Assembly (NCBI GenBank): GCA_963555705.1
Contig: OY743168.1
Coordinates: 20,280,139-20,344,138, forward strand
DNA length: 64,000 bases
DNA from: Ligustrum vulgare
Taxonomy: Eukaryota > Streptophyta > Magnoliopsida > Lamiales > Oleaceae
Direction of reading: 5' to 3'
Shown: piece by piece, positions 21,422-34,600 of the stretch
Numbering within the stretch: position 1 is the first letter of the stretch
Layout of the letters: each line of letters starts with the position of its first letter
The notes under the pieces: generated by a model
What the model saw: the letters and a program-made list of their open reading frames with translations, nothing else
Told to the model about the DNA's origin: nothing
Database searches by the model: none
Program-made: the position numbers and the translations under genes

Positions 21422-24400
21422 ACTAACTCTCTATTTAACCATTTGGTTAGCGGATCCGCAATGTTATCTTTTGACTTTACATAGTCAATCGAGATAACTC
21501 CAGTTGAGAGTAACTGTCTTATGGTATTATGTGTACGACGTATGTGTCTAGACTTACCGTTGTACATGTTGCTTTGTGCCCTTCCAATCGCAGATTGACT
21601 ATCACAATGTATGCAAATTCCTGGCACAGGTTTTGACCATCTTGGAATATCCTCTAAGAAACTGCGTAGCCATTTAGCCTCTTCACCACATTTATCTAGA
21701 GCTATAAACTCGGATTCCATGGTAGATCTCGCAATAACTGTTTGTTTAGAAGATTTCCATGATATAGCTGCACCTCCTAGTGTGAACACGAATCCACTTG
21801 TAGACTTTGAGTCTTTAATATCAGATATCCAATTAGCATCAGTATATCCTTCAATAACTGCAGGATATCTGGTATAGTGCAGTCCAAAATCACGAGTATA
21901 TCTCAAGTATCTTAGTACTCTTACTATTCCTTTCCAGTGGTCAGACCCTGGATTACTAGTATATCTACTCAGCTTGCTAACTGTGTAAGCTATATCTGGT
22001 CTTGTACAACTCATTAGGTATATAAGACTTCCGATTATTCTAGAGTACTCTACTTGAAAAATACCATCGCCTCTATTTTTCGATAGATGTTGACTTGTAT
22101 CTATTGGTGTTCTTGCCACGCCAGTATCATCATTATTGAATTTTTCCAAAATCTTGTCCACATAATGTGACTGACTTAGAACAAGTCCATCTGATGTTCT
22201 TGAAATTTTAACTCCAAGAATCACATCAGATAAACCCATATCCTTCATGTCGAATCTTGAATTCAACATATTTTTAGTAGATTTAATCATCTTATCGTTG
22301 CTGCCAACGATGAGCATGTCGTCAACATAAAGGCATAAAATGACATAACCATTTTTTGTGTCTTTGATGTAAACGCATTTGTCACATTCATTAATTTTAA
22401 ATCCACTTTCCATCATTGCTTTGTCAAATTTTTCATGTCATTGTTTTGGTGCTTGTTTCAAGCCATATAATGATTTTACCAATTTACACACCTTGTTTTC
22501 TTGTCCTGGTGCAGAAAACCCCTCAGGTTGTTCCATGTAAATTTCTTCTTCTAAATCTCCATTTAGAAAAGCAGTTTTAACATCCATTTGATGTACTTCG
22601 AGATTGTAAAAAGATGCAATCGCTAATATTAATCGAATGGAAGTTATTTTCGTTACCGGAGAATAAGTGTCAAAGTAGTCAAGGCCTTCTCGTTGCCGAT
22701 ATCCTTTAATTACAAGTCTCGCCATGTACTTATCAATAGTTCCATCTGCTTTCATTTTCCTTTTGAAAATCCATTTGTAGCCTAGTGGTTTGCTTCCCGG
22801 GGGAAGATCAACCAGCTCCCATGTATGGTTTTGCAGAATGGAATCTATTTCACTTTTAATTGCCTCTTTCCATTGAGGTCCTTCTGAAGAGTTTACAGCA
22901 TCTTTGAAGCTTTGAGGTTCAGTTTCTAGCATATAGGACAGAAAACCAGGACCGTAAGGTTTTTCTGTCCTTTCACGTTTGCTACGTCTTGGTTCAACCT
23001 CTTGATCCTGACTATTTTCAATCATGGTCTCATGCGTTCGTTTAGAAGAACTTGGTTCTTCTTTGGACTTGTATGGAAATACGTGTTCAAAGAACGATGC
23101 ATTTCTCGATTCCATTATCGTGTTTTTGTGTATATCAGAAATTTTAGAATCAAACACAAGAAACCGATAAGCACTACTATTATGTGCATATCCAATAAAT
23201 ATGCAATCAATAGTTTTTGGTCCTATTTTCACCTTCTTTGGTGTAGGTACAGCCACTTTTGGCAAGACATCCCCACACTCGTAGGTATTTGTAGGAAGGC
23301 TTCCTTCCTTTCAATAACTCGTAAGGGCTCATTTCTTCTTTCTTTCGGGGTACCTTATTTAAAAGGTAATTGGATGATAACACAGCTTCCCCCCACATGT
23401 TTTGAGGTAACCCAGAACTTAATAACATTGCATTCATCATTTCTTTCAATGTTCTATTTTTCCGTTCAGCAACACCATTTTGTTGAGGTGAATAAGGTGC
23501 TGTTGTTTCCTGTTTAATTCCGTGTTGTGCACAGAGTTCAGCAAATGGTGATTCATATTCACCACCCCTATCACTTTGATCTTTTTGTTGAGTTGATTTT
23601 CAATTTCATTCTTATAGAGAACAAATTTCTCTATAGCTTCGTCTTTACTTTTAAGCAAATACACAAAACAATATTTTGTGCTATCTTCAATAAAAGTAAT
23701 AAAATATTTGTTGCCTCCACTTGTTTGCACAGATTTTAAATCACATACATCAGTGTGAATTAAATCAAGCGGTTCAGTTTTTCTTTCAACAGATTGAAAT
23801 GATGACCTTGTCAATTTTGCCTCAACACAAGTTTCACACTTATGTTTATTATCAATTTGAAATGTAGGTATGCAATTCAGGTTAATTAGTCTACGTAAAG
23901 TGTCGTAATTAACATGTCCTAATCTACCATGCCATAAATTGGAAGACTCAAGCAAGTAAACGGAAGAGTTATTCATTTTATTCAATTTTGGCTTAATAGC
24001 CATAACATTGAGCATAAAAAGCCCATCACTTACATAACCCTTTCCTACAAACATTCCAGACTTAGACAAAATAACTTTGTCTGACTCAAACACCATACGA
24101 AATCCATGCTTGTTCAACAGCGAGCCGGACACCAAGTTCTTGCGAATCTCCGGCACATAGAGCACGTTGTTTAGAGTCAACTCTTTCCCCGATGTCATCT
24201 TTAGAACCACCTTTCCATGGCCCTTGATTTCAGAAGTAGCTGAATTTCTCATATACAGCTTCTCCCCATCCGCTGCTTCAAAACCGCTAAACATCTCCTT
24301 GTCGGAGCAAACATGTCGGGTGGCACCGGTGTCTATCCACCATTCTCTCGGATTTGAACCCACTAGGTTCACTTCAGAAATGACAGCTACAAGGTTGATG

Positions 24401-25434
24401 TCAGATACATCTTCAACCACATTTGCTTCCTTTTTCTTCTTCGGCAGGCGGCACTCCGTAGATTTGTGACCAATCTTGTCACAGTTGAAGCATTTTCCTT
24501 GAAACTTCTTCTTGGAAACTCCACCTTTTGGCCCCAACTTAGGCCCCTTTCCACTAGATGGCCCAGACTTGTTCTTGTTAATTTTGGAGCTTTGGCCATG
24601 CTCCACAACGTTGGCTTTGGCCACAACCGGATTGAACCCTCTTTCAGAACTTTTGTTGTCTTCTTCAATTCGAAGTCTAACAATTAGCTCCTCGACGTTC
24701 ATCTCCTTTCGCTTGTGTTTTAGGTAATTTTTGAAATCCTTCCATGCAGGAGGTAGCTTTTCAATCATGCAAGCCACTTGGAAAGATTCACTCACAACCA
24801 TTCCCTCGGAATGAATTTCATGCAAGATTACTTGTAGTTCTTGTACTTGACTGATTACAGATTTGGAGTCCCCCATTTTGTATTCCAGAAAGCGGCCAAC
24901 AAGAAATTTCTTGGCTCCGGCATCCTCGGTTTTATACTTTTTGTCCAAAGACTCCCACAATTCCTTAGTCGTTTTGATGGTGTAATACACGTTATATAAT
25001 GAATCAGCCAAGCTGTTCATAACGTAATTCCGGCATAGGAAGTCAGAATGCTTCCAAGCATCCACTGCACTGATTGCTTGAATGTCTCCTTCACCCTCTT
25101 TGAGCACTGGAGCATTCTCAGTCAAGAATCTCGTAAGATTCAAGGTCATGAGGTAAAACAACATTTTTTGTTGCCACCTCTTGAAATTCGAACCACTGAA
25201 TTTCTCAGGCTTTTCCCCATGGTTAACCGGGACTGTCACAATTGGACCAGTAGCCAGACTTGGCATGTGAGCCACAGTCTTAGTTCCACTCGGGCCAGCA
25301 GCTAGACTTGGCACATTAACCACAGCCTGTGTTACGGGAGCTGCTACTTGAGCCACCTCAGAAGTTGGCATAGCCATTGGAGGAACTGCTTCATTTCCGG
25401 ATGCCACAACATTATTGGTAGGTGTATTTTCCAT
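21415..25434 (-). pseudogene. Copia gag-pol polyprotein with two frameshifts and one nonsense codon
   Basis: ATG at 25434. Order of domains: gag (UBN2-type; [17 protein letters not shown] near 25190), CCHC zinc knuckle [14 protein letters not shown] (about 24500-24455), protease DTGATRHVC (about 24340-24310), GAG_pre-integrase [12 protein letters not shown], and integrase with [12 protein letters not shown] follows ([33 protein letters not shown] near 22330), then RNase H (HCDSQSAI) ending [15 protein letters not shown]. Breaks: a frameshift near 23580 just before the second integrase aspartate region, a second near 23258 in a run of four A's, and TGA at 22440-22438 where a tryptophan codon is expected. 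The order protease-integrase-RT-RNase H defines Ty1-copia. I do not assign a lineage. Confidence 0.9.
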
Positions 25435-25550
25435 TTCTGAAACACAATCAGAATATTAGTATCAAACGATATAAATCAATTGGCCTTAAGAAATCTGCTT
25501 TTGAAAACGTTTTTGTAAACTGTTTAACAAAAAGAATATTGCTTTAAGTT

Positions 25551-26582
25551 TGTAAGATAACTTGTCAAATAATTTGCAGAAACAGTTTACTAACTAAAAC
25601 AAATAATTTGCAGATGGTAAGTGAAGCAGTTTACTAAGTAAAATAAAATTTACAAGAAGCAGTAAACAAAATGTGGTGGAGCAGGAATTAAAATGAACGC
25701 TGGAGCCGGGGCCTGTGTTCAACACAGTGTCCTTAAAGCAATATTTTCCCTCACACTGAAGTAACTCAAGCACTTACTTCCCAGGATACAGCGGCTGGAA
25801 CTGCAGCTGTGCAGTCGAACAGAAAGGTGCCTGAACAGAATCACCAAGTGACTGGAAGAAGGCAGAAAGCAGGATGCAGAGAGATTTTCGTGGTTGTTGT
25901 GGTGTCTAGACTGAAGGAATTGTTGCTGTATATATAGGCAGGGAGGAGCCTTTGTATTTAGTACTGCAGTTGAATTCTGTATTTACTCCAGACGTTTTGG
26001 AGTTACAACTGCATTCGAATTCTGCACTTACTCCTGCATTTGAATTCTACACTTACTCCAGGCGTTTTTGGAGTTACAGGTTAAATGAAAATCAGTTTTG
26101 AGTTATGTTTTAAATGAAAAATTCCAAAACGTGGCTTGCACTTTGTGGCCAATTTTTGACTCGTTCGGTCCGACATTCGTGTACGCAGGTCGCGCCCGCA
26201 CACAAGTTCAAGGCTCGAAGGCCAAGTCGGTCCAAGATTTGCACCCCCCCTGCGGGCGTGTAGGCCATGGAGGAGTCTCTATGCAACAAATGGTTACACC
26301 TTACAAATTGTTAACCATATATAAATTGGTCCACAAACTCATTTCTATCCTATGTGGGATAACTATTTAAGCATTCCCAACATTTTCACATTTTTTCCAT
26401 TTTCCAATGTGGGATGGAACTATTATTTATAGCCTCCACTTATTCCCACTTTTCCATTTCTAAGCAATGTGGGATTGTAATCCCTTTTAAGGCTCCTCTT
26501 CAAATCCCAATTTTCAATCAATGTGGGATCAATTTCACATTCACACAAGTGAAAATCAATTTCCAAAATATATTTTCCAACA
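25551..26582 (-). repeat. Copia 5' LTR (full length, 1032 bp)
   Basis: Minus strand starts TGTTGGAAAATATATTTTGG and ends TTATCTTACA. It contains four direct copies of ATCCCACATT-type words (+ strand positions 26352, 26406, 26466, 26520) and a TATA box read on the minus strand as GCCTATATATACAGC near 25926-25940. The 735-bp part at 25551-26285 matches the 3' LTR. Confidence 0.85.
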
Positions 26583-26587
26583 ATTAT

Positions 26588-26630
26588 TCCATATATGTTT
26601 ATAAGAGAGCAGTCTAGTTGTAACAATAAT
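26588..26630 (-). pseudogene. Short LINE remainder upstream of the copia insertion
   Basis: With the copia element and one ATTAT removed, the minus-strand frame continues upstream from NNNVPNK as SYKHIW, matching the usual lead-in to the LINE zf-RVT region. Upstream of about 26630 the frame is closed. The stretch is short, so the call rests on its perfect fit at the junction. Confidence 0.4.
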
Positions 26631-28575
26631 AAATTGGTTTATTTATATTTTTAGATAAAATATATGATTAAAAAGTTGAAACTGAAAATGTGCATGATTA
26701 AAAAATTAATTTGGAAATTGTATTATTTATAAATGAATTTATAGTTTTAATGATTGCGTTAAAGAACATAGACTTAATTTTTATATTACGTTCATTAACG
26801 TAATGATTGCAATTTATAAATAAATTTATAAATGGCACAATTTCTCAAACTACTTTTTAACCACAAATATTTTTCAAAATCACTTTTTCACCACATATTT
26901 TACCTAAAAAACAACAATAATCCAAATAAGTAGTATAAATACAATTGAAACAAATGTTGTATTGAACCAGAAGTTCAATAAATTTAATATTTTATAATTT
27001 TGATATGACCGATTGAATCATCTCAATTTAATAGTAAAAATTGTTGAGAATTGATGAGGATATTTATTGAAGAACTAGAATATTCATCATGTTAATGAAT
27101 TCTCGTGTGATGATTATTCTCAAAGATAAACTAATTATTTTACTAGCTAATATATGGAACTAAGTTCAAGATTTTCCATTCTGGAATAATTTAAGGGTGA
27201 ATGTTGTGGGCCCACTCATCACCCATGTATTCAATATTGAAATTTTTAAAATTAGATACAATAATGAGTTACATGTATGATTGAAAACTTATACATAGTG
27301 GTATAAGGCATTAGTTGCTTAAGTTATATTATTAGGAGCAAAGTGATATATGTTAGTGAGTATTGTGAGTTCATATCTCATAATCATTAAATAATTTTAT
27401 GTATTTATTGAAATAATAATAGTACGTTATACTACTAATACTTTAACAAAATTAAATGCCTCTAGTTATTTGTTATAATATTCAATGAGAATAATTCGAG
27501 TAAAAATATTGTTTCACGCGCCGTAATATTTCACATATAAATATGCTAAAATAACAACCCCAAGAAGAAGCCTTATGCTTTTCATCTAAAATTTTGAGAA
27601 GCGCGGTATATTTTCCACACGCGTTGAGATAGAAATAAGTGAATATTGAGAATAAGTGATTAAGTTTGAATCACTAATTATAACTATCCATTAAGGATGA
27701 GATGTAAAGGCGTAGTTTAATATAAAATATAAGATTTCTCAGCATTAGGGGAAGAAATTAGGTAGTTAATAAAATCGATGAATTTATAACACCTGAAGCG
27801 TGATAGTATGATAAATTTAAAACACGCCTCAAGAGCGATGATAATCGATTCCAAAATCGATATTTTTAAAATAATTGTGATGATCTTATGAAAATTAGAT
27901 ACTTATGGAGAGTAAAAATCCACTAAATACCAAGTACACAATAGTAGAAAGTATTAAAAGGTCTCTATATATATTACAGAATCGAGAAATAAAAATCGAC
28001 AACATATAATAGAGATCTATTATGAAAACAGATGATGAATCCATTAAACTTTGACCAAATATAAAAATACCAATGTGGGAATTATTATTATTATTATGGA
28101 ACTTGTAGTTCAAACACTTAAAAGAGTAAAGCTAATAGGTATTTGTGCAAATGAAAAAGTATTATATAGTCGTAAAACATGATTCATCGCACACAAAATT
28201 CTTCAAATAACTGGCTCATATGTGGGGGATAAAATTTTAATCTAATCACTAGTTTGAGCTCTATAATATACGAGATCAAAATTAATGATTCCTATCTCAG
28301 TATTTGGGAGATTCGTTTATGTATCAATTTATCGTGGTACATAAGTACATTGAAATTTCAAGCGAAATGATTATAAATTATATTTTGTGAGAAATAATAT
28401 TTATGTGTGCGTGCATGCGTGTGATTGATTAATTATACTCCAATCAATTGACAATTGCGAAAAAATAGATGTATGTAATATACAAATATAATTGATCGGT
28501 ATGAATTCTCGATCACATCATTGGGTTGGCTTAAAGATTATAGGTCAGCCTATATGTCCGACCTTACTGGGGCCC
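26631..28575. other. AT-rich intergenic region, no gene seen
   Basis: Contains a degenerate MITE pair (about 26690-26910) with AATGATTGCGTTAA and AACGTAATGATTGC in inverted order and the dispersed AACCACAAATATTTTTC core. The last 100 bp before the Athila insertion (GGTCAGCCTATATGTCCGAC) match in style the sequence that resumes at 37080, so the Athila element appears to sit inside another repeat. Confidence 0.4.
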
Positions 28576-29667
28576 TGTTGAGTGCATTTTACATGCATAT
28601 TTCATATATTTTTAGTAATACTTTTTGAGTAATTTGGACAAATACCTACTTAATTGTGCATATTTTGTGGTTAAATATGTTTAACTATCAACTTCATGGA
28701 GAAATCACAAGAAAGAAGCTAAATGGACGAATACTTGAAGAAATTGAGGAGAAAAGAGTCAAATCCATCAAAGAGTCGAAGTATGAGGACCAAGTTGATC
28801 TACATTGAAAGATGGAGGACCTAATTGCAAATCACCAAAAGATGATCAAGCTGCAAAATCATCACTCCAGTCAACCACGCGATCACGTGATTATTAGTCT
28901 ATCGCGCTCGCGAGTTCAGGCATAAACTCAACCCGAGAGTTTTCACCTGAACCACGCGATCACGAGGTGCTATGCCACGCGATCGCGTGGCCAAAATTTT
29001 GGAACAAATTCTGGGCCGACCCGGCGCGACCCGATTCGGCCCAAATGCTGAAACACGCGGATCTTACGAATTTTGGGGGGTTTTGAGGTGGTTTTGGTAT
29101 TATTTTGAAACAATTCTTGACACTTTTGAACTAAAGAAACCCTAGGCTCTCTCTTTCTCTATTTTTATCCCATTTTCATCTTGTAATTTCTCTTGATTTT
29201 GTATAGTTTAGTTGATGAATATTGATTAAGGGGAGAAATACCAAAGTCATTGTGGAAGAATATTGATATTTTGAAGCTTGAATCATTGGTTGAGGGAAAT
29301 ATTTATTGCTTAATCTTCATATTTCTCTATTTACTTTAATTCATTGTTGAAATAATGTATTTAATTCTTGGATTTCATTGTTATTTCATCATGGGCTAAA
29401 CTATTTTGTGTTGGAATCAAGAGTCCCAACACTCCTTTATCATCTATTCATCACCATTTTTCTAGTTATTTATTTATAATTGCAACTTTAATTCTAGTAC
29501 GAAAACTTTCTCAAAACAAACTTTTATTGTGTGTGTTTCTTGTTAAAATTAATTATACTAGAGTATAGTTAAAATAGACAATCCTTGTGGGATCGATAAA
29601 CCGGACTCAATTAGTCCACTATCACTTGTATGCGACTCGTGCACTTGCGGTGTGTTTGTAGCGAACA
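28576..29667 (+). repeat. Athila 5' LTR (1092 bp)
   Basis: Starts TGTTGAGTGCATTTTACATG and ends GTTTGTAGCGAACA. It contains CG-rich near-palindromes around 28874-28990 (CACGCGATCACGTG, CACGCGATCGCGTGG). Positions 29361-29667 match the surviving 3' LTR. Confidence 0.85.
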
Positions 29668-29672
29668 AGTTT

Positions 29673-29690
29673 TTGGCGCCGTTGCCGGGG
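29673..29690 (+). promoter_or_regulatory. Primer-binding site, tRNA-Asp type
   Basis: TGGCGCCGTTGCCGGGGA starts five bases inside the 5' LTR and is complementary to the 3' end of plant tRNA-Asp, the usual minus-strand primer of Athila elements. Confidence 0.85.
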
Positions 29691-29830
29691 ATTGTTTCTA
29701 ATTAAATTACATTTTAGTTGATATTAGTTTTAACTATTGGTTACTTTTATTTCTTGTAAAAAATTTCTTTTGTTTTGTTTTGTGTAAGAAATCCTCTAAT
29801 TTCTTGTGTTGTTCTAGGTTGTGATTGTGC

Positions 29831-31657
29831 ATGCGTCGAAGTAGAAGTCTTGATCTAGTTGAAATAGATCTGGATATTGAGGGAACTTTTCGACGTAGGT
29901 TAAGGGAACAACGGGAAGCTAGGAGACAACTTCTTACTGGGATGGAAGGATAAAGAGTTAACATCGAGCTTAATGCTCCATCTGCAATTCCTCTAAGGGG
30001 TGGAATCCCACCCGGTTTTATTCCTCAAGCGGTTAGAGCTCAAGAGCCCGTTGTTAATGAGGAAGACATGCTTTTTGGGGATTTCATGAATCCTCCTATT
30101 GTCAAGAATCAATCAAGCATTGTCTATCCCTCCTACAATCATCCAGATTTTCAACTTCGACAGGATGTCATCAATTTATTCTCCAACACCATCTCATTCT
30201 ATGGGAGGACCGATGAAAATCTACATGCTCATGTGGTACGGTTCCTAGAGATTTGTAGCAACTTCAACTATGAGGGTGTGAATGTGGAGGCAATCCGGAT
30301 GAGGTTATTTGTACATACTTTGAAGGATAAAGCAAGAGAATGGCTTGATACTTTGCCTCCGGGGAGTATCACGACTTGGGTGGAGTTTGTCCAAAGGTTC
30401 ACTACAAAATTTTTCCCACCATCTAAAGTTGCTAAACTCAAGCATGATATTACAACATTTCAACAATTCGAGATGGAGAGCTTTCATGAAGCTTGGGAGA
30501 GATTCAAAGACATGCTTAGGAAGTGCCCAAATCATGGGATTACATTGGGGCAACAAGTCAACCACTTCTATGCCGAGTTAACTCCTCCTTGCCGTTCAAA
30601 TGTGGATTCATCCTCTAATGGGTCCATCAAGACAATGAGCATTCGAGAGGCTTATGATTTGTTTGAGATCATGAGTGAACAAAGTGCAATGTGGCCGGAT
30701 AGAAGTGCACCAAGGAGTTCTAGTGGTGCACGAGGGGGTGATGATTATGCACTTGTCTTGTCAAGGATTGATTCCTTAGCCAAGAAAGTGGAAGGGTTAT
30801 CTACTTCAACCTCTCGACCCGTCAATATGGTTCAAGCCCCTCCGGTATGTGATATATGTGGGGCTAATCATCAAAACTCTATGTGTCCATTGGTGGCAAG
30901 TGGTTCTTCATCTACCGAGCAAGTTTCTTATGCTCAAAATTTCCAACGCCAAGGGTTCAATCCATATGCTCCTACATACAATCCCGGTTGGAGAAATCAT
31001 CCTAATCTATCTTATGGCAACAATCACAATGTGTTGAATCCAAAGCCACAAGAGAAGAAAGAGGGATGGGAAGAGGCTATCACCAAGTTAGCAAATCATC
31101 AATTGCAATATCAAGAACGCAATGATGCCTCTTTGAAAAATTTGGAGAAGCAAGTGGGCCAAATAGCTAAACTTCTCTCGGAAAGGCAACAAGGAGCTTT
31201 TCCTAGCAACACCGAGACAAATCCTAGGGAGAATGTGCAAGCTATTACAACAAGGAGTGGGGTGCAATTGCCCGAGATCACGGCCCCACAACCAACAACT
31301 CAATCAAACAAGGCTCCCCTTGAAGAAAATGAGCCAATTCAAGCATTCAAAAAAATTGTTGAAGTGCCCAAGGAAAGTGAGCCGGAAGCATCCACATCAA
31401 AGGCCCAACCCTGATCAAGGCTTATGTGCCTCCTATTCCCTTTCCTCAAAGGTTGCAAAAGCAAAATCTTGATAGTCAATTTGGCAAGTTTTTGGAAGTG
31501 TTCAAGAAGCTACACAACAACATTCCTTTCGCCGATGGATTAGCTCAAATGCCAAGCTATGCCAAGTTCATGAAGGATATTCTATCCAACAAAAGAAGGC
31601 TTGAAGAGCATGAAACGGTGATGCCAACTGAGGAATGTAGTCCTATCATTCAAAACT
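29831..31657 (+). pseudogene. Athila gag region, interrupted
   Basis: ATG at 29831 (MRRSRSLDLVEID). The frame meets TAA at 29951-29953 and then continues openly to 31414. Gag core motifs: FYGRTDENLHAHVVRFLEIC, AREWLDTLPPGSITTW and FFPPSKVAKLK. A zinc-finger-like CDICGANHQNSMCP lies near 30850. A lost base near 31411 shifts the frame. The following IKAYVPPIPFPQRL continues the polyprotein to a TAG near 31657. Confidence 0.85.
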
Positions 31658-31659
31658 AG

Positions 31660-34600
31660 CTTCCTCAAAAAATTAAAGATCCAGGGAGTTTTACTATTCC
31701 ATGCACTATTGGTGATGTTAATTTTAGTAAAGTTTTATGTGATCTTGGTGCTAGCATTAATTTGATGCCTTTGTCCATTTTCAGGAAATTGGAATTGAGA
31801 GAAGCTAAAGCAACCACCGTGTCTTTACAATTGGCGGATAGGTCTATCAAATATCCTCGGGGAATCATTGAGGATGTTCTTGTGAAGGTAGATAAATTCA
31901 TCTTCCCGGCGGACTTCATTATTCTAGACATGGAGGAAGATCACGACATTCCAATTATTTTGGGAAGGCCATTTCTAGCAACCGGGAGATCTCTTATTGA
32001 TGTGCAAGAAGGGAAATTGATTTTGAGGGTGCAAGATGAGCAAGTCACCTTCAATGTGTTGAAGGCCATTAAATATCCTTCGGAATCAAATTCATGATTT
32101 CGGGTGGATGTGATTGATCATCTAGTGGTAAACTCCTTCAACCGTGGGATTTCTAAAGATCCATTGGAGTCTTGCATTACCCACTCTTTGACTATTGAGG
32201 ATGATGATCATGAAGTTAAACAAATGGCTCATTGTTTGGAGGCATCACCACAATATCAATACAAGAGGGCCCCCTACTTTTAGGAGTTGAAAAAGAGTTC
32301 TTCACCACCCCTACCATCTCTCGAGAAGGCACCTACCCTCGAGCAAAAGCCTCTTCCTTCTCATTTGAGGTATGCTTACTTGGGGGAATCTTCTACCCTT
32401 CCGGTCATTATTTCGAATTTATTGAATGAAGTGGAGGAAGACAAATTGCTTCGGGTATTGAGGGAGCATAAGGAGGCCATTGGATGGACCATCTCGGATA
32501 TTCGAGGTATTTTCCCTTCATTATGCATGCACAAAATTCTTATGGAAGATGATTTTAAACCTTCGGTGGAGCATCAACGTCGGTTAAATCCTAACATGAA
32601 GGAAGTGGTAAGAGTCGAAGTGGTGAAATGGCTTGATGCGGGTATTATCTATCCAATCTCGGATAGTGCATGGGTGAGCCCGGTGCAAGTAGTGCCGAAG
32701 AAAGGAGGTGTAACCGTGGTGGAGAATGAGAATAATGAGCTTATTCCAACAAGGCCAATGATGGGGTGGAGAGTTTGCATTGATTATCGCAAGCTCAACA
32801 ATGCTACTAGGAAGGATCATTTCCCCCTTCCATTCATCGATCAAATGCTTGAGCGATTGGCGGGTCATTCTCATTATTGCTTCCTCGATGGGTATTCGGG
32901 CTATAATCAAATTCCTATAGCCCCGGAGGATCAAGAGAAGACAACATTCACATGCCCATATGGAACTTTTGCATATAGGAGGATGCCCTTCGGTCTCTGC
33001 AATGCCCCCGCCACCTTCCAACGGTGCATGATGGCTATCTTCTCCGACATGGTGGAGAAATTTATTGAGGTATTTATGGATGACTTCTCCGTTTTTGGTA
33101 CTTCATTCGATGATTGTTTAAATAATTTGAGAATGGTGTTAAAAAGATGTGAAGATACCAATTTGGTTTTGAATTGGGAAAAATGCCATTTCATGGTTCG
33201 AGAGGGGATAGTTCTTGGGCACCGGATTTCAAGTGAGGGGATTGAGGTTGATAAGGCAAAAATTCAAGTTATTGAAAAATTACCTCCCCCAACCTCGGTA
33301 AAGGGCATAAGAAGCTTCTTGGGGCATGCGGGATTTTATAGGAGGTTTATCAAAGACTTCTCAAAAATCACGAAGCCACTTTGTTCATTACTTGAGAAGA
33401 GCACCACATATGATTTCTCTAAAGAGTGTCTTCAAGCTTTTAACACTCTTAAAGAGAAACTCATCACGGCACCTATTATTGTGGCTCCGGATTGGAGTTT
33501 GCCCTTCGAGCTTATATGTGATGCAAGTGATTACGCCGTGGGGGCGGTTTTGGGGCAAAGAAAGGACAAACTCTTGCATGTCATCTACTACGCTAGTAGA
33601 ACCTTGACCGATGCTCAATTGAATTATGCTACTACCGAGAAGGAAATGCTAGCGGTGGTCTTTGCTTTTGATAAGTTTCGGTCATATCTTATTGGCTCCA
33701 AGGTGATTGTGTACACCGACCACTCGGCCCTCAAGTATTTGTTGGCAAAGAAGGATGCCAAACCGCGGTTAATTAGATGGGTTCTTCTCCTCCAAGAGTT
33801 TGATTTGGAGATTCGTGAAAAGAAGGGGACGGAGAATCTTGTAGCCGATCACTTGTCTAGACTTGAGCAAACCGAGGAAATTTTGGATGAAGAGATAAGT
33901 GAGGAATTTCCGGATGAGCAAATTTTCCAAATCATGGATCTTCTACAAGCTGCTAGTGTGCCATGGTATGCGGACCATGTGAATTTTCTTGCAAGTGGCA
34001 TCACTCCCCCGGACTGCTCTTATCAACAACGGAAGAAGTTCTTTGCGGATATCAAGCATTATTTTTGGGATGACCCGTTGTTGTTCAAAAGGGGTCCGGA
34101 TCAAATCATGAGAAGGTGTGTGCCCGAGGAGGAGATGGAGAAGATTCTTGAACAATGTCACTCATCGCCTTATGGAGGACATTTTGGTGCCGTGAAAACT
34201 GCATCAAAGGTTCTTCAATCGGGATTTTATTGGCCCACGTTATTCAAGGATGCTCACACACTTGTGTCCAAATGTGACCGATGCCAACAATTGGGTAATA
34301 TCTCTAACCGAAATGAAATGCCCTTAAATTCTATTTTAGAGGTGGAGATATTCGATGCTTGGGGTATTGATTTTATGGGACCTTTTCCATCGTCCTTTTC
34401 TAATCAATACATTCTAGTTGCAGTAGACTATGTGTCGAAGTGGGTAGAAGCGGTGGCACTCCCCATAAATGATGCTCGAGTGGTGGTGAAATTTTTAAAG
34501 AAAAATATTTTTACTATTTATGGCACCCATGAGCTATCATTAGTGATGGAGGAAAACACTTTTGTAACCGCCTCTTCGACTCACTTTTGACCAAGTATGG

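Larger units (their letters stand above)
20687..26582 (-). mobile_element. Ty1-copia LTR retrotransposon, minus strand
   Basis: Bounded by the target duplication ATTAT (20682-20686 and 26583-26587). Reading on the minus strand, the 5' LTR is 26582-25551, then gag-protease-integrase-RT-RNase H, then the 3' LTR at 21421-20687. The 3' LTR lacks about the first 297 bp and is fused directly to the end of the RNase H frame. The shared 735 bp of the two LTRs differ at only about ten positions by eye, so the insertion is young relative to its neighbours. The reading frame nevertheless has two frameshifts and a nonsense codon. It inserted into the LINE fragment. Confidence 0.9.

Noticed and set aside
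23002..23517. A 171-codon plus-strand frame
   Set aside because: It is antisense to the copia integrase-RT region, whose minus-strand domains are unmistakable.
26285..26285. An initial right boundary of the copia element at 26285, with equal 735-bp LTRs
   Set aside because: No target duplication fits there. Extending to 26582 gives a TG start on the minus strand and a perfect ATTAT duplication.
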